The notes beneath the pieces were generated by a model. That model saw only the letters and a list, made by a program, of their open reading frames with translations, was not told the origin of the DNA and searched no databases. This document shows, piece after piece, positions 10,125 through 20,195 of a stretch of DNA of 64,000 nt (within the stretch, counting starts at the first letter, position 1; each line of letters starts with the position of its first letter). Position numbers and translations under genes: made by a program. The DNA comes from Platerodrilus igneus (taxonomy: Eukaryota; Arthropoda; Insecta; Coleoptera; Lycidae): the NCBI GenBank assembly GCA_036346225.1, contig JARFIW010000453.1, forward strand, positions 4,960,001 to 5,024,000, read 5' to 3'.

Positions 10125-11410
10125 ACATCACTCAATAAGTCCGTAGGATAACTAAGAAAAACACATTTTTTTGGCGAAATTCGATTTTATTCATCAACAT
10201 ACATTCCTTCAAGAGTGATACAATCAGTCCAACGCCGTTCTAGCATTTCGATACCTTTTTTGTAAAACAATTCGTCTTTGGCCTCAAATAAGCTTCAGTT
10301 TCAGCGATCACCTCTTCATTCGAGCCAAATTTTTTTCCGGCGAGCATTTTTTTCAGGTCTGCGAACAGGTAGTAGTCGCTGGGGGCCAAATCTGGAGAAT
10401 ACGGTGGGTGCGGAAGCAATTCGAAGCCCAATTGGTGCAATTTGGCCATCGTTGCGATCGACTTGTGACACGGTGCATTGTCTTGGTGAAAGAGAATTTT
10501 TTTCTTCTTCATGTGTGGCCGTTTTTTGGCAATTTCTTCCTTCAAACGCACTAATAATGCCATGTAGTATTCGCTGTTGATTCTTCTTCCTTTCTCAAGA
10601 TAGTCGATGTACAAAATTCCGTGCGCATCCCAAAATACAGACGCCAAAACCTTACCAGCCGACTTTTGCGGTTTTGGCCGCTTTGGACGTGGTTCTCCGG
10701 CTGCAGTCCACTCAGCTGACTGCCGATTAGACTCTGGAGTGTGGTGGTGGAACCATGTTTCATCCATTGTCACATACCGACGCAAAAGTCCTTTTATTCC
10801 GGTTGAACAGCTCCAAACAGCTCTCAGAATCATCGACACGTTGTTGTTTTTGGTCCACTGTGAGCAAACGCGGCACCCACTTTGAGAACAGCTTTCTCAT
10901 GGACAAATGTTCATGCAAAATAGTGTGCACAATGCCTTCTGATATCTTCAAGGTGTCAGCTATCTCACACAATTTCACTTTTCTGTTTTCCAAAACGATT
11001 CGGTGGACTTTTTTGATGTTTTCCGGTGTAACCACCTCAATTGGCCTTCCAGAGCGTTCAGCATCGTCAGTGTCTGTACGGCCATGTTTAAAATCAGCAA
11101 ACCACTTCTCCACCGTTTGCCTCTATGGAGCAGAGCCCGGATAACACTTATCAAGCCATGCTTTGGCTGCGATGGTATTTTTACCCATCAAAAAGCAATG
11201 ATAAATCAACACGCGAAATTGCTTGGAATTCATTTTTTTGAAAAACTCAAAAGTATCGTCACTTGAACCTCTGTAACTTGTAAACTAATCGTCGGATTGT
11301 CATGAAATTTTGACAGATATCTTTTTAAGGTTAGTACTTCCTAGAAATCATATGGATTATTACATAGCAACGCCATCTATGTATCATCCTACGGACTTAT
11401 TGAGTGATGT
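10125..11410 (-). mobile_element. mariner transposon, irritans-like
   Basis: Terminal inverted repeats CATCACTCAATAAGTCCGTA plus GGAT lie at 10126 and, reverse-complemented, end at 11409. A full-length transposase lies between them. Length about 1.29 kb is normal for mariner. A TA follows the right end; on the left a TA lies two bases further out, so a small indel is likely there. It is inserted inside a TIR element, which is inside Gypsy A. Confidence 0.9.
10187..11233 (-). pseudogene. mariner transposase (D,D34D), inactivated
   Basis: Cut-and-paste transposase, very similar to the Himar1/irritans group. It starts MNSKQFRVLIYHCFLMGKNT (helix-turn-helix region). A stop falls after YPGSAP near 11120. 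The linker WVPRLLTVDQKQQRVDDSE follows. The catalytic aspartates are all kept: VTMDETW, FHQDNAPCH and SPDLAPSDYYLF, with 34 residues between the last two. It ends ERRWTDCITLEGMYVDE. There is one frameshift near 10800 and a second, single-base one near 10280 (after TEAY), which restores frame. The start-to-stop span is 1047 bases, exactly 349 codons. Three lesions, otherwise intact, so relatively young. Confidence 0.95.
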
Positions 11411-11495
11411 AGTAGGCATAGGATAAGTCAACCATGACAACACAGCATTTAATTGTATTATGACGTCATCCCATATTTATCGTGAATAGGGTATA

Positions 11496-13720
11496 TTTTA
11501 CCAGTTCTATGCCCTGACATTATAATAGAAAGTGACATTCTAAAACTACATCCAACTGTCCAATTATGGTTTGAAGGTGGTAAAGACCTCTAAGTCGTAT
11601 TTAGCATATTTGCTGCTAATGCACTTTCTACTTCTGTATTTGCCAACTTAAAAGTTGATTGTAAACTAATTGCAATCAAGTCGAGCCGACGTTCTACTGA
11701 TGACTAGAAGTTTATCACAAATGAAGTAGCAAAATTACTGAAAGATGATGCAATCGAACCTAGAAATTTCCCTTGGAGAACACAAGATTTAGTTGTTTCA
11801 AACCAAAATAAAATAAATGTATGGTTGTTCAAAAACTATCAATAGATTTACTTTAATAGATGTATACCCGTTGCCAAGAATTTAAGGTGTAGTTAATACG
11901 GTTGCTAACTGTAGCGTTTTTAGTACCATCGATTTACAAAGTACACACTATTAAATCACTATCAGAGAAGAATATGCAAGCATGCAGATAGCTATATAGT
12001 TTTAAACGAATTAAATTTGGCATCACCAATGATGTGGCTGCGTTTCAAAGAGCCATAAAATAATTCGAGCCAAAAAATAAGTAGATACTTATGCATGCAA
12101 AAATGATGTGTCCATCTGTGAAAAATGTCGAGAACAGCATGATGAAAATCTTAAGAAATTTATTGAAACGGCAACGAAATATAATTTAATTATTAATTAT
12201 AAAAAATCTTCAGTTTTATGTAGATCAATCAATTTACTATGCCATTAAATATCAAATTGAGCTATCAGGTCTGATACCTGCCATTGCAAACCCCTAAAAA
12301 AAATCTGTCTCCACCAAAGAACCTAGCCTCTTTGACGAGAGCAATAGGTATGTTTTTGTATTGTTCATAATTCATTCCAAATTTTTAATAGCTCGTCTTG
12401 TTCGCACAATAATATTTCTTTGTCTGAAAAAGCAAAGGAAGCTTTGGGTGGTTTAAAACATGAAATAGAAAAATCTGTTGTCAATTGTATTTACAATGAT
12501 ATCCCATTTATTGTGGAAACTGTTGCTTATGAAAATGCTGTGGCTGCAATGTTGTTGCAATCTGGACATCCTGTGTCATTCTTTTCAAGAACTTTAAATG
12601 GGTCTGAACAGAATCACTCGGATACTGAAAAAGAAGCTCAAGCTATAATTGCAGCTCTTTGAAAATGGATCCATTATTTTATAGAGAATCATTTTAAGTT
12701 GGTAACAGATCAACAGTCCATAGCTTTGATATTTGATAGTATTCGTCATGGTAAAGTGATGAATGAAAAAATCATGTGATGGCCATTAAAGTTACCTTGT
12801 TATAATTATGAGATTGTTTACAGACCGGGATCACATAACCAGGTCGCTGAAGCTCTATCTAGAATGTGTTGGCCATAATAAACAACATTGAAAAATTAAA
12901 CAAATTTCTATAACTTGCCGTGTCATCCAGGAGTAACTCGTCTATATCATTGGGTGCGTACTAAGAACCTCACGAATACTTTAGAAGAAGTTTGTCGGGT
13001 TACTGCTTCTTGCAACATTTGTGCTGCAATCAAACCTAGATTTTATAAACATCAACGAGTGCTGATCAAAGCTACTGATATTTTCCATGTTTGGAACTCT
13101 ATGTATAGCTACTCAGACGTTTATGTCCAAAGAACTGATAGATTTCCTAAATGGAGTTGGAATTGCAACAAGCAGAACTACAGCTTATAACCCAAGTGGA
13201 AATGAACAGGTTGATAGGTATAATGGAAGCCAATCAAACTAGCACTAAAATCTGCAGATCTTGAAACTAGTTTCTAGCAATCGGTACTACTAAATGCTTT
13301 GCACAGTGTGATTCTTGCTTTGCACTGCCACTAATGCGACCCCTCGCAAACGTATGTTTAATTATCATCAGGGTCCAGGAATAGGTACTAGGCACCTACT
13401 TGGTTACTTACTCCTGGACCTGATTATATGAAAAGATTTAATCAATAATCCAAATAGGAACTGCTAATTGATGAAGTCATGGTACTTCACAGCAATGCAG
13501 GGTAGGCTCATGTTCAACTTCCAGATGTAAAGGAAACCACTGTATCAATACGACATCTAGCTCATCTACTTCCTGTAGGTAAATTTGACAAGCTAGATTC
13601 TGATGGAGGAAAGCAAATTTCTAATTCCCAAGTTGATCGTACTGATGTGAAAAGAATAGGAGAAGTAGTTGTGACTCTAGAAACTGTTTCAACGACCGCT
13701 ACTGATGTGAACTCCTATGA
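11496..13720 (+). pseudogene. Gypsy A Pol: RT, RNase H, integrase
   Basis: After the nested element the frame gives the end of protease, then EVAKLLKDDAIEPRNFPWRT (RT start) and VYPLPR-like text near 11865, heavily broken. At 12420-12876 is RNase H, ENAVAAMLLQSGHPVSFFSR and later YEIVYRPGSHNQVAEALSRM. At 12912-13190 is the integrase zinc domain: CHPGVTRLYHWVRTKNL, then CNICAAIKPRFYKHQ. Around 13150-13230 is the C-terminal part of the catalytic core, GIATSRTTAYNPSGNEQVDR; the glutamate is replaced by D in EQVDRYNG. From 13460-13700 comes a C-terminal segment with LIDEVMVLHSNAG and TTVSIRHLAHL. Many stops; inactive. Confidence 0.8.
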
Positions 13721-13727
13721 GTCATTG

Positions 13728-13952
13728 TGATGTGACATAGGATTAACTTTATTTAGATGATAGAAGTAAGCTTATTTACATGCTAGGACTAACCTAGGGA
13801 GTTGTAGATGTCATACGCTGGGGGAAGGATATATAAAAAACAATGGCCACGAAGTATGTAGTTGTTGAACCACGTTTTCTTTTTGTGTTAAATATAAATA
13901 TTTATCCATAAACATCTTGCGGGCGTGTTTTATTTATCCACAGGTCACCACA
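13728..13952 (+). repeat. Gypsy B 5' LTR
   Basis: Starts TGATGTGACATAGGATTAAC, matching 17226 onward. It ends near CACCACA, followed by ATTTGGCGACGAG, which is the usual position and wording of a Gypsy primer-binding region. It holds a TATATAAAA-like box near 13836. The 3' limit is set from the primer site, because the other LTR is truncated. Confidence 0.7.
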
Positions 13953-14044
13953 ATTTGGCGACGAGAAATAATGGAATAAGGCAACAGATGTTATATAATT
14001 ATTATAAATAGGAAGTTTGAAATTTTAAATTGCCATGACCATAG

Positions 14045-14365
14045 ATGGCTATGACTCAACTGAATAATCCGTCCTATGCCGTAGCAGCAAATCCTGTTTT
14101 TCATGCACAAGTTGGGTCATTACCGGAGTTTAACTACAAGATAGATAATTGAAATCTATATTATGAGCGACTATAACAGTATTTTATTTGCAACTATATT
14201 GATGATGCTCATAAAGTTGCAGTTTTACTAACTATTATTGGACAACAAAGTTACGCGATTTTGAGAGAATTATGTGATCGTAATCTTCCAGCAACCAAAA
14301 ATTATATGGAATTATGTTCATTAATGCAAAAACAATTTTCAAAAAAAGTATCGGTTTTTAGGGAG
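14045..14365 (+). pseudogene. Gypsy B Gag, truncated
   Basis: Begins MAMTQLNNPSYAVAA. One in-frame stop falls where family members have a tryptophan (near 14150). Then comes a capsid-like block DDAHKVAVLLTIIGQQSYA, typical of Ty3/Gypsy Gag, and YMELCSLMQKQFSKKVSVFR. It ends abruptly at about 14362. No zinc knuckle or protease active site follows; the sequence jumps to the end of protease (MGRDLMNKLNI). So a deletion of several hundred bases joins Gag to the protease C-terminus. Confidence 0.75.
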
Positions 14366-15800
14366 TGCACAAGTTTTTATGGGTCGTGACTTGATGAACA
14401 AATTAAATATTTCATTACAAGTAAACAATCGGTGTTTACACATGGATGATTCAAATGATTTAAAAATTATTGTGGATCAAATTTATAAAAAATTTTCTGA
14501 CTTATTTGATGGTACATTAGATAGGTACAAATATGATAAAGTTAAATTGAATTTAAAATGGGATGCCAGGCCGAAATTTTGTAAGCCCTGAAATATTCCT
14601 TTTGCTTTCCGTAAAGAAGTGGAAGAGGAGTTGCAAAGAATAGAACAGCAGGATATTATTACAAAAATAAAAAGTAGTGAATGGCGAACTCCGCTTGTTC
14701 CAATTTTAAAACCAAATGGAAAATTGAGTATTTGTGCTGACTATAAGGTCACTTTAAATCCATTTTTAGAGAATGTGTTACATCCTATTCCCCAAGTCGA
14801 TGAAATATTTTAGGAATTAAAAGGGGGGAAAGCTGATTCAAAGCTTGATTTTTTAGCCGCCTATAATCAATTAGAGGTACATGAAACAGCTAGTTTAATG
14901 CTGGCATGGAGCACCCACAAACGAATTTTTAAAGTAAATAGGTTGCCTTTGGGACTAAGCCTGCATGCAAATTATTTCAGAGAGAGAGATCGAAAAAGTA
15001 CTGCAGGGGTGCGGTAAACCTGCTTGACGATATTGTTGTAACAGGAGGTTCATTGGAAGAACATGTTTCTAATTTACATGAGGTATTAACAAGAGTAAAA
15101 CTCGCTGGTTTTAAACTAAATCTTAACAAGTGTAAGTTTTTTTAAGCAGGAAATATATTATTTAGGCCACGTAATTAGTGCGATATGTTTAAGAAAAGAT
15201 CCTTCCAAAGTAGGGGCCATGCTTGAGGTGACCAGGCCCAGAAATATTTCTAAAGTGAGAGCTTTTTGTGGACTAATAAATTATTATGCAAAGTTTATTC
15301 CAAACTTGGCATCGATTCTACATCCTCTTTATGATTTGCTTAAAAAGGATGTTCAGTTCAAATGGGATAAATCTTGTGAAATATCTTTTAATAGGACAAA
15401 AGAAGCCGTTTTGTCTGATAAAAGTTTAAATCATTTTAATCCTGAGTTATCTGTAATGGTAGAAACTGATGCATCGAATGTCAGTATTACTGGGGTGTGA
15501 GGAAACTATATCCCTATTTGGCAGGTATTAATTTTACTTTAAGATGTGTTCATAAGCCTCTGTTAGCCTTGTTAAGTGAAACAAAAGAAATACCAGCCAT
15601 GGCTGCAGGTAGACTGCTGCGATGGGCTGCATCTTTGTCTAGTTTTAATTATACATTAAAATATTTAAAAGGAAAAAGTAACGTGGTGGCCGATGCATGG
15701 TCGCGTTTACCTAACCCAAAAGAGTTTGAAAAGGAAGGCAATGAGTACGATTACTTAAATTTTATTGAAGAGTTTGTACCAATAACAGTAAAATAAATAC
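14366..15800 (+). pseudogene. Gypsy B reverse transcriptase and RNase H, broken
   Basis: 14379-14813 gives the protease end and RT start (LQRIEQQDIITKIKSSEWRT, LSICADYKVTLNPFL). After a stop comes SKLDFLAAYNQLEVHET, and in another frame LLDDIVVTGG, the catalytic box with LLDD in place of YVDD-like text. 15219-15500 encodes the thumb/connection (VRAFCGLINYYAKFIPNLAS) and the start of RNase H (ETDASNVSITGV). A deletion then joins to FTLRCVHKPLLALLSETKEI and KYLKGKSNVVADAWSRLP at 15497-15796. The RNase H middle is lost. Confidence 0.85.
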
Positions 15801-16152
15801 GCTCAGAAACTAAAAGAGAACCTACTCTGTCTAAAGTATTTAACTACATAGAGTATGGGTGGCCTGATATTACAGAGCCAGTTAAAACCTTATTTTAGCC
15901 GAAAATCTGAGTTTTATGTAGACTAAGGTGTTATTATGTTGGGGTACTGGATGGTGATTCCACAAAAATATCGAGATACGCTCTTGAAAGAATTACACGC
16001 TTCTAACTTAGGTACTACTAAGATGAAAGTGGCGGCTCGATCATATTTTTGGTGGCCTTGCTTAGATCAAGCTATAAAGGCTATTAGGGGAAATGCCATG
16101 GCTGTATGATGAATCAGCCAAATCCAATTAAAACACCGGTACCAAATGGCCG

Positions 16153-17019
16153 TTGTATAAAAAGGTATTCAAACAGATTCACACAGATTATATGGGACCA
16201 TTTTTAGGTGAGAATTTTCTTATTGTAACCAATGCCTATAGTAAGTGGCTCGAAATTTTCGTTGTCAGTAACATTAATTCAGCCAACACGACCGAAAAAT
16301 TACGAGAGACATTTACTAGATTTGATATCCCACACACAATAGTCACAGATAATGGCACTCAATTGGGTTCTGCAGAATTCGCGGAATACTGTAAGAGGAA
16401 TGGTGTAATACATTTAAGTACACCTACTTATCATCCATCTAGTAATGGAGCGGCAGAGAATTCTGTAAACAGTGTTAAAACAGCCATACAAAATTGCTCA
16501 TGGACAATAGAAGTGAGACAACAGCGACTACAATTTCTAGATTTCTGTTTGGTTACAGGAGAGCACCTCATTCAACCACTGGTGTCTCTCCTGCTAAACT
16601 AATGTTTTCTAGAAACATTAACACCAAATTTGATTTATTGCAACCTAAAAATAACGTTTCCCGTTTCAAAAGTGTTTGAGGTGGGCGATGTGGTATACTT
16701 TAGAGACTATAGTGGGCCGAATAAAAAAGGGTGGCAAAAAGGAACAATAGATGAAAAATTGGGAACTTCTATATATTTCTGTATATTTTTAAGCGATGAT
16801 CAAATTTACAAGCGCCACCGTGACCAGATAGTTAAAGAAGGAGCCTTTTATGGAGACCACTTAGGGTTAAATAAAGATAGTCCGGACAAGCTTGTGAACT
16901 TGCCCAATATAATTTGTAATGATAGGCCTATGGTAATAATGCCAAGTATGATCAAAGCTGTAAGTGCTGAAGCATTTGATAGTGAACCGGATTGCAATGG
17001 AGATAGTGTTAGTGTGTAA
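16153..17019 (+). pseudogene. Gypsy B integrase core and C-terminus
   Basis: Integrase joins the cDNA to the target. The three catalytic acids are readable: D in IHTDYMGPFLGENF, D in IVTDNGTQLGSAEF, and E in NGAAENSV, so the core motif is preserved. A frameshift near 16495 moves the reading from 16153-16602 into 16494-16679 (ISRFLFGYRRAPHSTTGVSP) and another into 16630-17019 (VFEVGDVVYFRDYSGPNKKG, a GPY/F-type C-terminal domain). The zinc-binding N-terminus upstream is degraded (15800-16150). The frame ends about 190 bases before the polypurine tract. Confidence 0.85.
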
Positions 17020-17211
17020 CGCAAACTAGTGTGATTAATGGTGACGGATGAGAGGCCATATTGGCAGCCGTTGTCAATGTGAATAACTCCGAAGGTACTA
17101 ATGTACCCATTGTAACTGGAAGTAAGCGAGTGGTAAAACCACTAAATCTATTAAATTGTAAAGTAATATTTTATTTGTATTGAATTGTATTTTAAGTTAA
17201 GCAGTCTTCTT

Positions 17212-17403
17212 GAGGAAGGAGGTAGTGATGTGACGTAGGATTAACTTTATTTAGATGATAGAAGAAGTTTATCTACATGCTAGGACTAACCTAGGAAATC
17301 GTAGATGTCATGCGCTGGGGGCAGGCTACATAGAAAACAATGGCCGCAAAGTATGTAGTTGTTGAACCACGTTCTCTTTTTGTGTTAAATATAAATAATT
17401 ATC
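17212..17403 (+). repeat. Gypsy B polypurine tract and truncated 3' LTR
   Basis: GAGGAAGGAGGTAG at 17212-17225 primes plus-strand synthesis in this family and sets the LTR boundary. The LTR copy starts at 17226 (TGATGTGACGTAGGATTAAC) and follows the 5' LTR with scattered substitutions and small indels. It diverges at 17404. The missing end removes the poly(A) region. Confidence 0.85.
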
Positions 17404-18339
17404 AGTATGACCTTTGGTACTCTGTAATTCTAGTATATTGACACGTTCCTAAAGGTAGTTTTGAAATATACAATAATAGTGAATCTAGAAACCTTGGCAA
17501 ACAAGATATGGAAGAAAAAACCATATAAAAAATGTTTGGTTTACAGCTGATATTTCAGCAAACATTTTTTTTTTAATTGGAAGCGTCATAGAAAAGGCTT
17601 TTCAGTTTTTGGCATATGTGAAACGTTGCACGTTTCAGAAACATTGCATACCACGATTTATAGGGGTAGGAACAATAGATGGATTGTACTTACTTAATAA
17701 ACAAGCCTATGTATCTGAACAGGCTTTGCCAGCTACAACCAAAATTTTACTTCAAGAATGGAAGGAATGTTTATGCCGCCAGAATAAGCAACATGTGAAA
17801 GATCTCATAAAACAACATAACATTGAAGTGTATTCGTCTTTACAAGTTGAAGAACTTTGAGGGATGTGTAATGGGAAAACAGAAAATAATTTCATTTCAA
17901 GAACGACCTATTGTCCCCAGTCTTTTTTCTTCGTGAAAAAGGTAAAGTAACAGAAAGTCTCAGATTATTTATTCAGGGGGTATTAACTACAAGAATTGGT
18001 ATAACGGTTAAAGGTGAGTTTGACAATAAAAATGTAAGACATTTGTCCGAAAAAACTGTATTGCTTTCCATGTGACTATGCCTTATACACCTGAGCAGAA
18101 TCCCACGGAACTGGAGACCAGGATCCTGATAGAAAGTGGAAAGTCATTGATACATGCTAAGAAATTGTCTATTCGTCTATGGGCAGAAGCAGTGAATACT
18201 CCTGCTCTTGTGCTAAATAGGACAAGTCCAACATCCATAAAAAATTAATTTAGAATTGAACTTTGTATCGGAAAAAGTCAAAAGTATCAACCATTTTAAA
18301 GTTTTTGGAGCAAAATGTTAAGTTCACATTCCAGAAGAG

Positions 18340-18790
18340 GTTTCTTTGAAGTGATGTGATGTAGAATTCATGCGTCCTTGTTTTTGTCGAATTTATGGTT
18401 TTCTCCAAGTCTAGGCCGAAAGCTGATTGGGTGGGTCTGTTGATGTGTTCTTTTATTCTGGTCTCAAGGTTTCTTAATGTTCTCCTTATATATGTCATGT
18501 TACTTTGAGGGCAGCTTAGTTTCTATATGCCGCTTAATTTGATAGATCTGAAATGGTGTCTTTGGTGTTGCCTATGTATGAGTTTAGGTTTGTGTTAGAT
18601 TTGCGGGTTAGTTTTATTTCGGGGGTGAGTTTTTAAAAGACTGTTGTATGTTTCTATTTAGGTTGTTGCTAATGAATTGTATGCTGATGAATTTTTGGCT
18701 GGTTTCTTGGTTGATACTAAAGTATGCTTTGTTGCGTTCACTTTCAGACAAGGAACAAAATCGTACCCTTTTTAGTGCATTGTTCATTTA
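18340..18790 (-). pseudogene. Penelope-like element GIY-YIG fragment
   Basis: On the minus strand, GI-KLSCPQSNMTYIRRTLRN-like text is followed by LETRIKEHINRPTQSAF and a leucine-rich tail. This matches the GIY-YIG nuclease domain at the C-terminus of Penelope retroelements (GIYKL..C, then Y-x-G/R-x-T, then R-x-x-EH). Upstream (higher coordinates) NTNLNSYIGNTKDTISDL resembles the linker before that domain. The YVG motif reads YIR, so the site is altered. Only this end of the element is present, inserted in the Copia Pol. Confidence 0.6.
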
Positions 18791-20195
18791 CATAGATTCT
18801 GCTTCAATATTCAAACAACACCCGGTATATTAGACCTTCTTACAATAAGTATGCTTCATAATAATTTTTCATTTAAACCTATTTACTTCGAAACGAAAAG
18901 TTTACTCCATAATTTAAATCGTCGGTACCTTGTTCGAGGTATCGGCTGGCTTGATACCTATTCCTACAGAGCATAATTACTTCTTATACTACTTCAACAT
19001 AAAGACTCATTAAAATGAAGGATCGTACTTATTTGTTAAGACTGTTTCAAGTTTCTAATAACATTTGTATGTTTGATAACGCCGGCATAGATGTTAATTC
19101 ATGTTATCAAATGATTTCATTTTCATTCTTTTCTGCATACGACAGAGTAATTGTCGTTTCCGTTCTTGATAGGATTTCGTGCACGCACCACTGTATGGTA
19201 AGTACTGGCAAATTTTAAAAAAATGTAGTTTTCCTTTGTAAAGGGTCTAATCTTTACTCGTAAGTATTGTAGCTTTCTCCAGTGGACATGGCCGTATAGT
19301 ACAGTGATCCCTGATTTGCTTACACCTTTAATGTGAAACTGTGAAAGTGGGACAGCTAAGCAACCCTGAAAGTTGGAAATTATTTCTACTGTTGTAGGGG
19401 GGATGCAAACTGTTGACTACAGTGGTGAGACTCACTATCGCGGTCGATGACTCCACTGGCGAGGGATTGATGACAAATCTCTTTTGTTTCCTCTTTCGAG
19501 TTTCCGGTATTGGAAAGGGATTCCGCTTAGCTCAGACCACCGGAATACAATCATGCGACAGCTGTTCTCCATTCTGAGTGTCACACTTAAATTTAACCGT
19601 TACTAATTATAAATGTTCCTTTGCTTATATGATTTATTTTAGAGATAACCTACAGCTTAACTATAAGGTGATTACCAAAATTTGCTTGGAGAATGCATTC
19701 TAACAGTGACAGCCTGCAATTCCGATAAATATGTAAGTATACCATTTCCTTTTTTTACTCATTAAGCATGAAACTATTTTGATAACAAAGATTTACTAAT
19801 CGTAAGGATAACAAGAGTTCATTTTAAATTTTGTTTAATTTTTTTTTCTACTTAATGTATATATGAGAAGTTTTTCAATTAAATTACTTTACAGAAAATT
19901 TAGGAAGATAATAATTATTATTTGTTTCAATTTTTTGTGTTATTAATACTGTGAAAATCCTTTAAAAATATTTTGACAAAGAAAAAAAGTGTTTTCTCGC
20001 AGGTAAGATTTCCTTTTATTTTGTGACTAATTTTTCTAAGTAGAAGTTTTTTTTCTTAAATGGTTCTTTTGTTATGATTTAGTGTGTTTATTATCATTTT
20101 AGGTATTTCCTTTTTTATTGTATTAGTAAAATCCCGACTACTCGCTAATTGAGCACAGTCATTCCTTCATTGTTCTGCCGGTTACGTCGATATGT
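18791..20195. other. Insert of unknown origin inside Copia
   Basis: No protein family recognised. A 67-codon frame at 19015-19218 has no motif. 19250-19600 has more GC than its surroundings, without tRNA boxes or repeats visible. The whole block splits the Copia reading, so it arrived after Copia, probably with or near the Penelope fragment. Confidence 0.4.

Larger units (their letters stand above)
9843..11493. mobile_element. TIR element (MITE) with TA duplication, hosting mariner
   Basis: Ends are long inverted repeats beginning TACCCTATTCACGATAAATA and continuing through ATGGGATGACGTC at both ends (about 33 bases). TA dinucleotides at 9841-9842 and 11494-11495 fit a TA target duplication. 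Without the nested mariner it would be about 365 bases with no coding capacity, so it is a non-autonomous element. It interrupts Gypsy A between protease and RT; the Gypsy reading resumes directly on the other side. Superfamily not assigned (Tc1/mariner-like by TSD). Confidence 0.8.
9120..13727 (+). mobile_element. Gypsy A, internal region without LTRs
   Basis: Decayed Ty3/Gypsy element on the plus strand in the order zinc knuckle, protease, reverse transcriptase, RNase H, integrase. It is interrupted by a SINE (9326-9603) and by a TIR element carrying mariner (9843-11493). Its 3' side ends exactly where the 5' LTR of Gypsy B starts. I found no LTR belonging to it, so Gypsy B probably inserted into its tail or replaced it. 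Confidence 0.8.
13728..17403 (+). mobile_element. Gypsy B, two LTRs, internally deleted
   Basis: Plus-strand Ty3/Gypsy element of about 3.7 kb with a 5' LTR at 13728, a polypurine tract at 17212-17225, and a truncated 3' LTR. The coding part is shorter than a usual Gypsy (normally about 4-5 kb internal): protease, part of RNase H and the linker to integrase are deleted. The 3' LTR breaks off after ATAAATAATTATC, so no target duplication can be tested. Confidence 0.85.
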
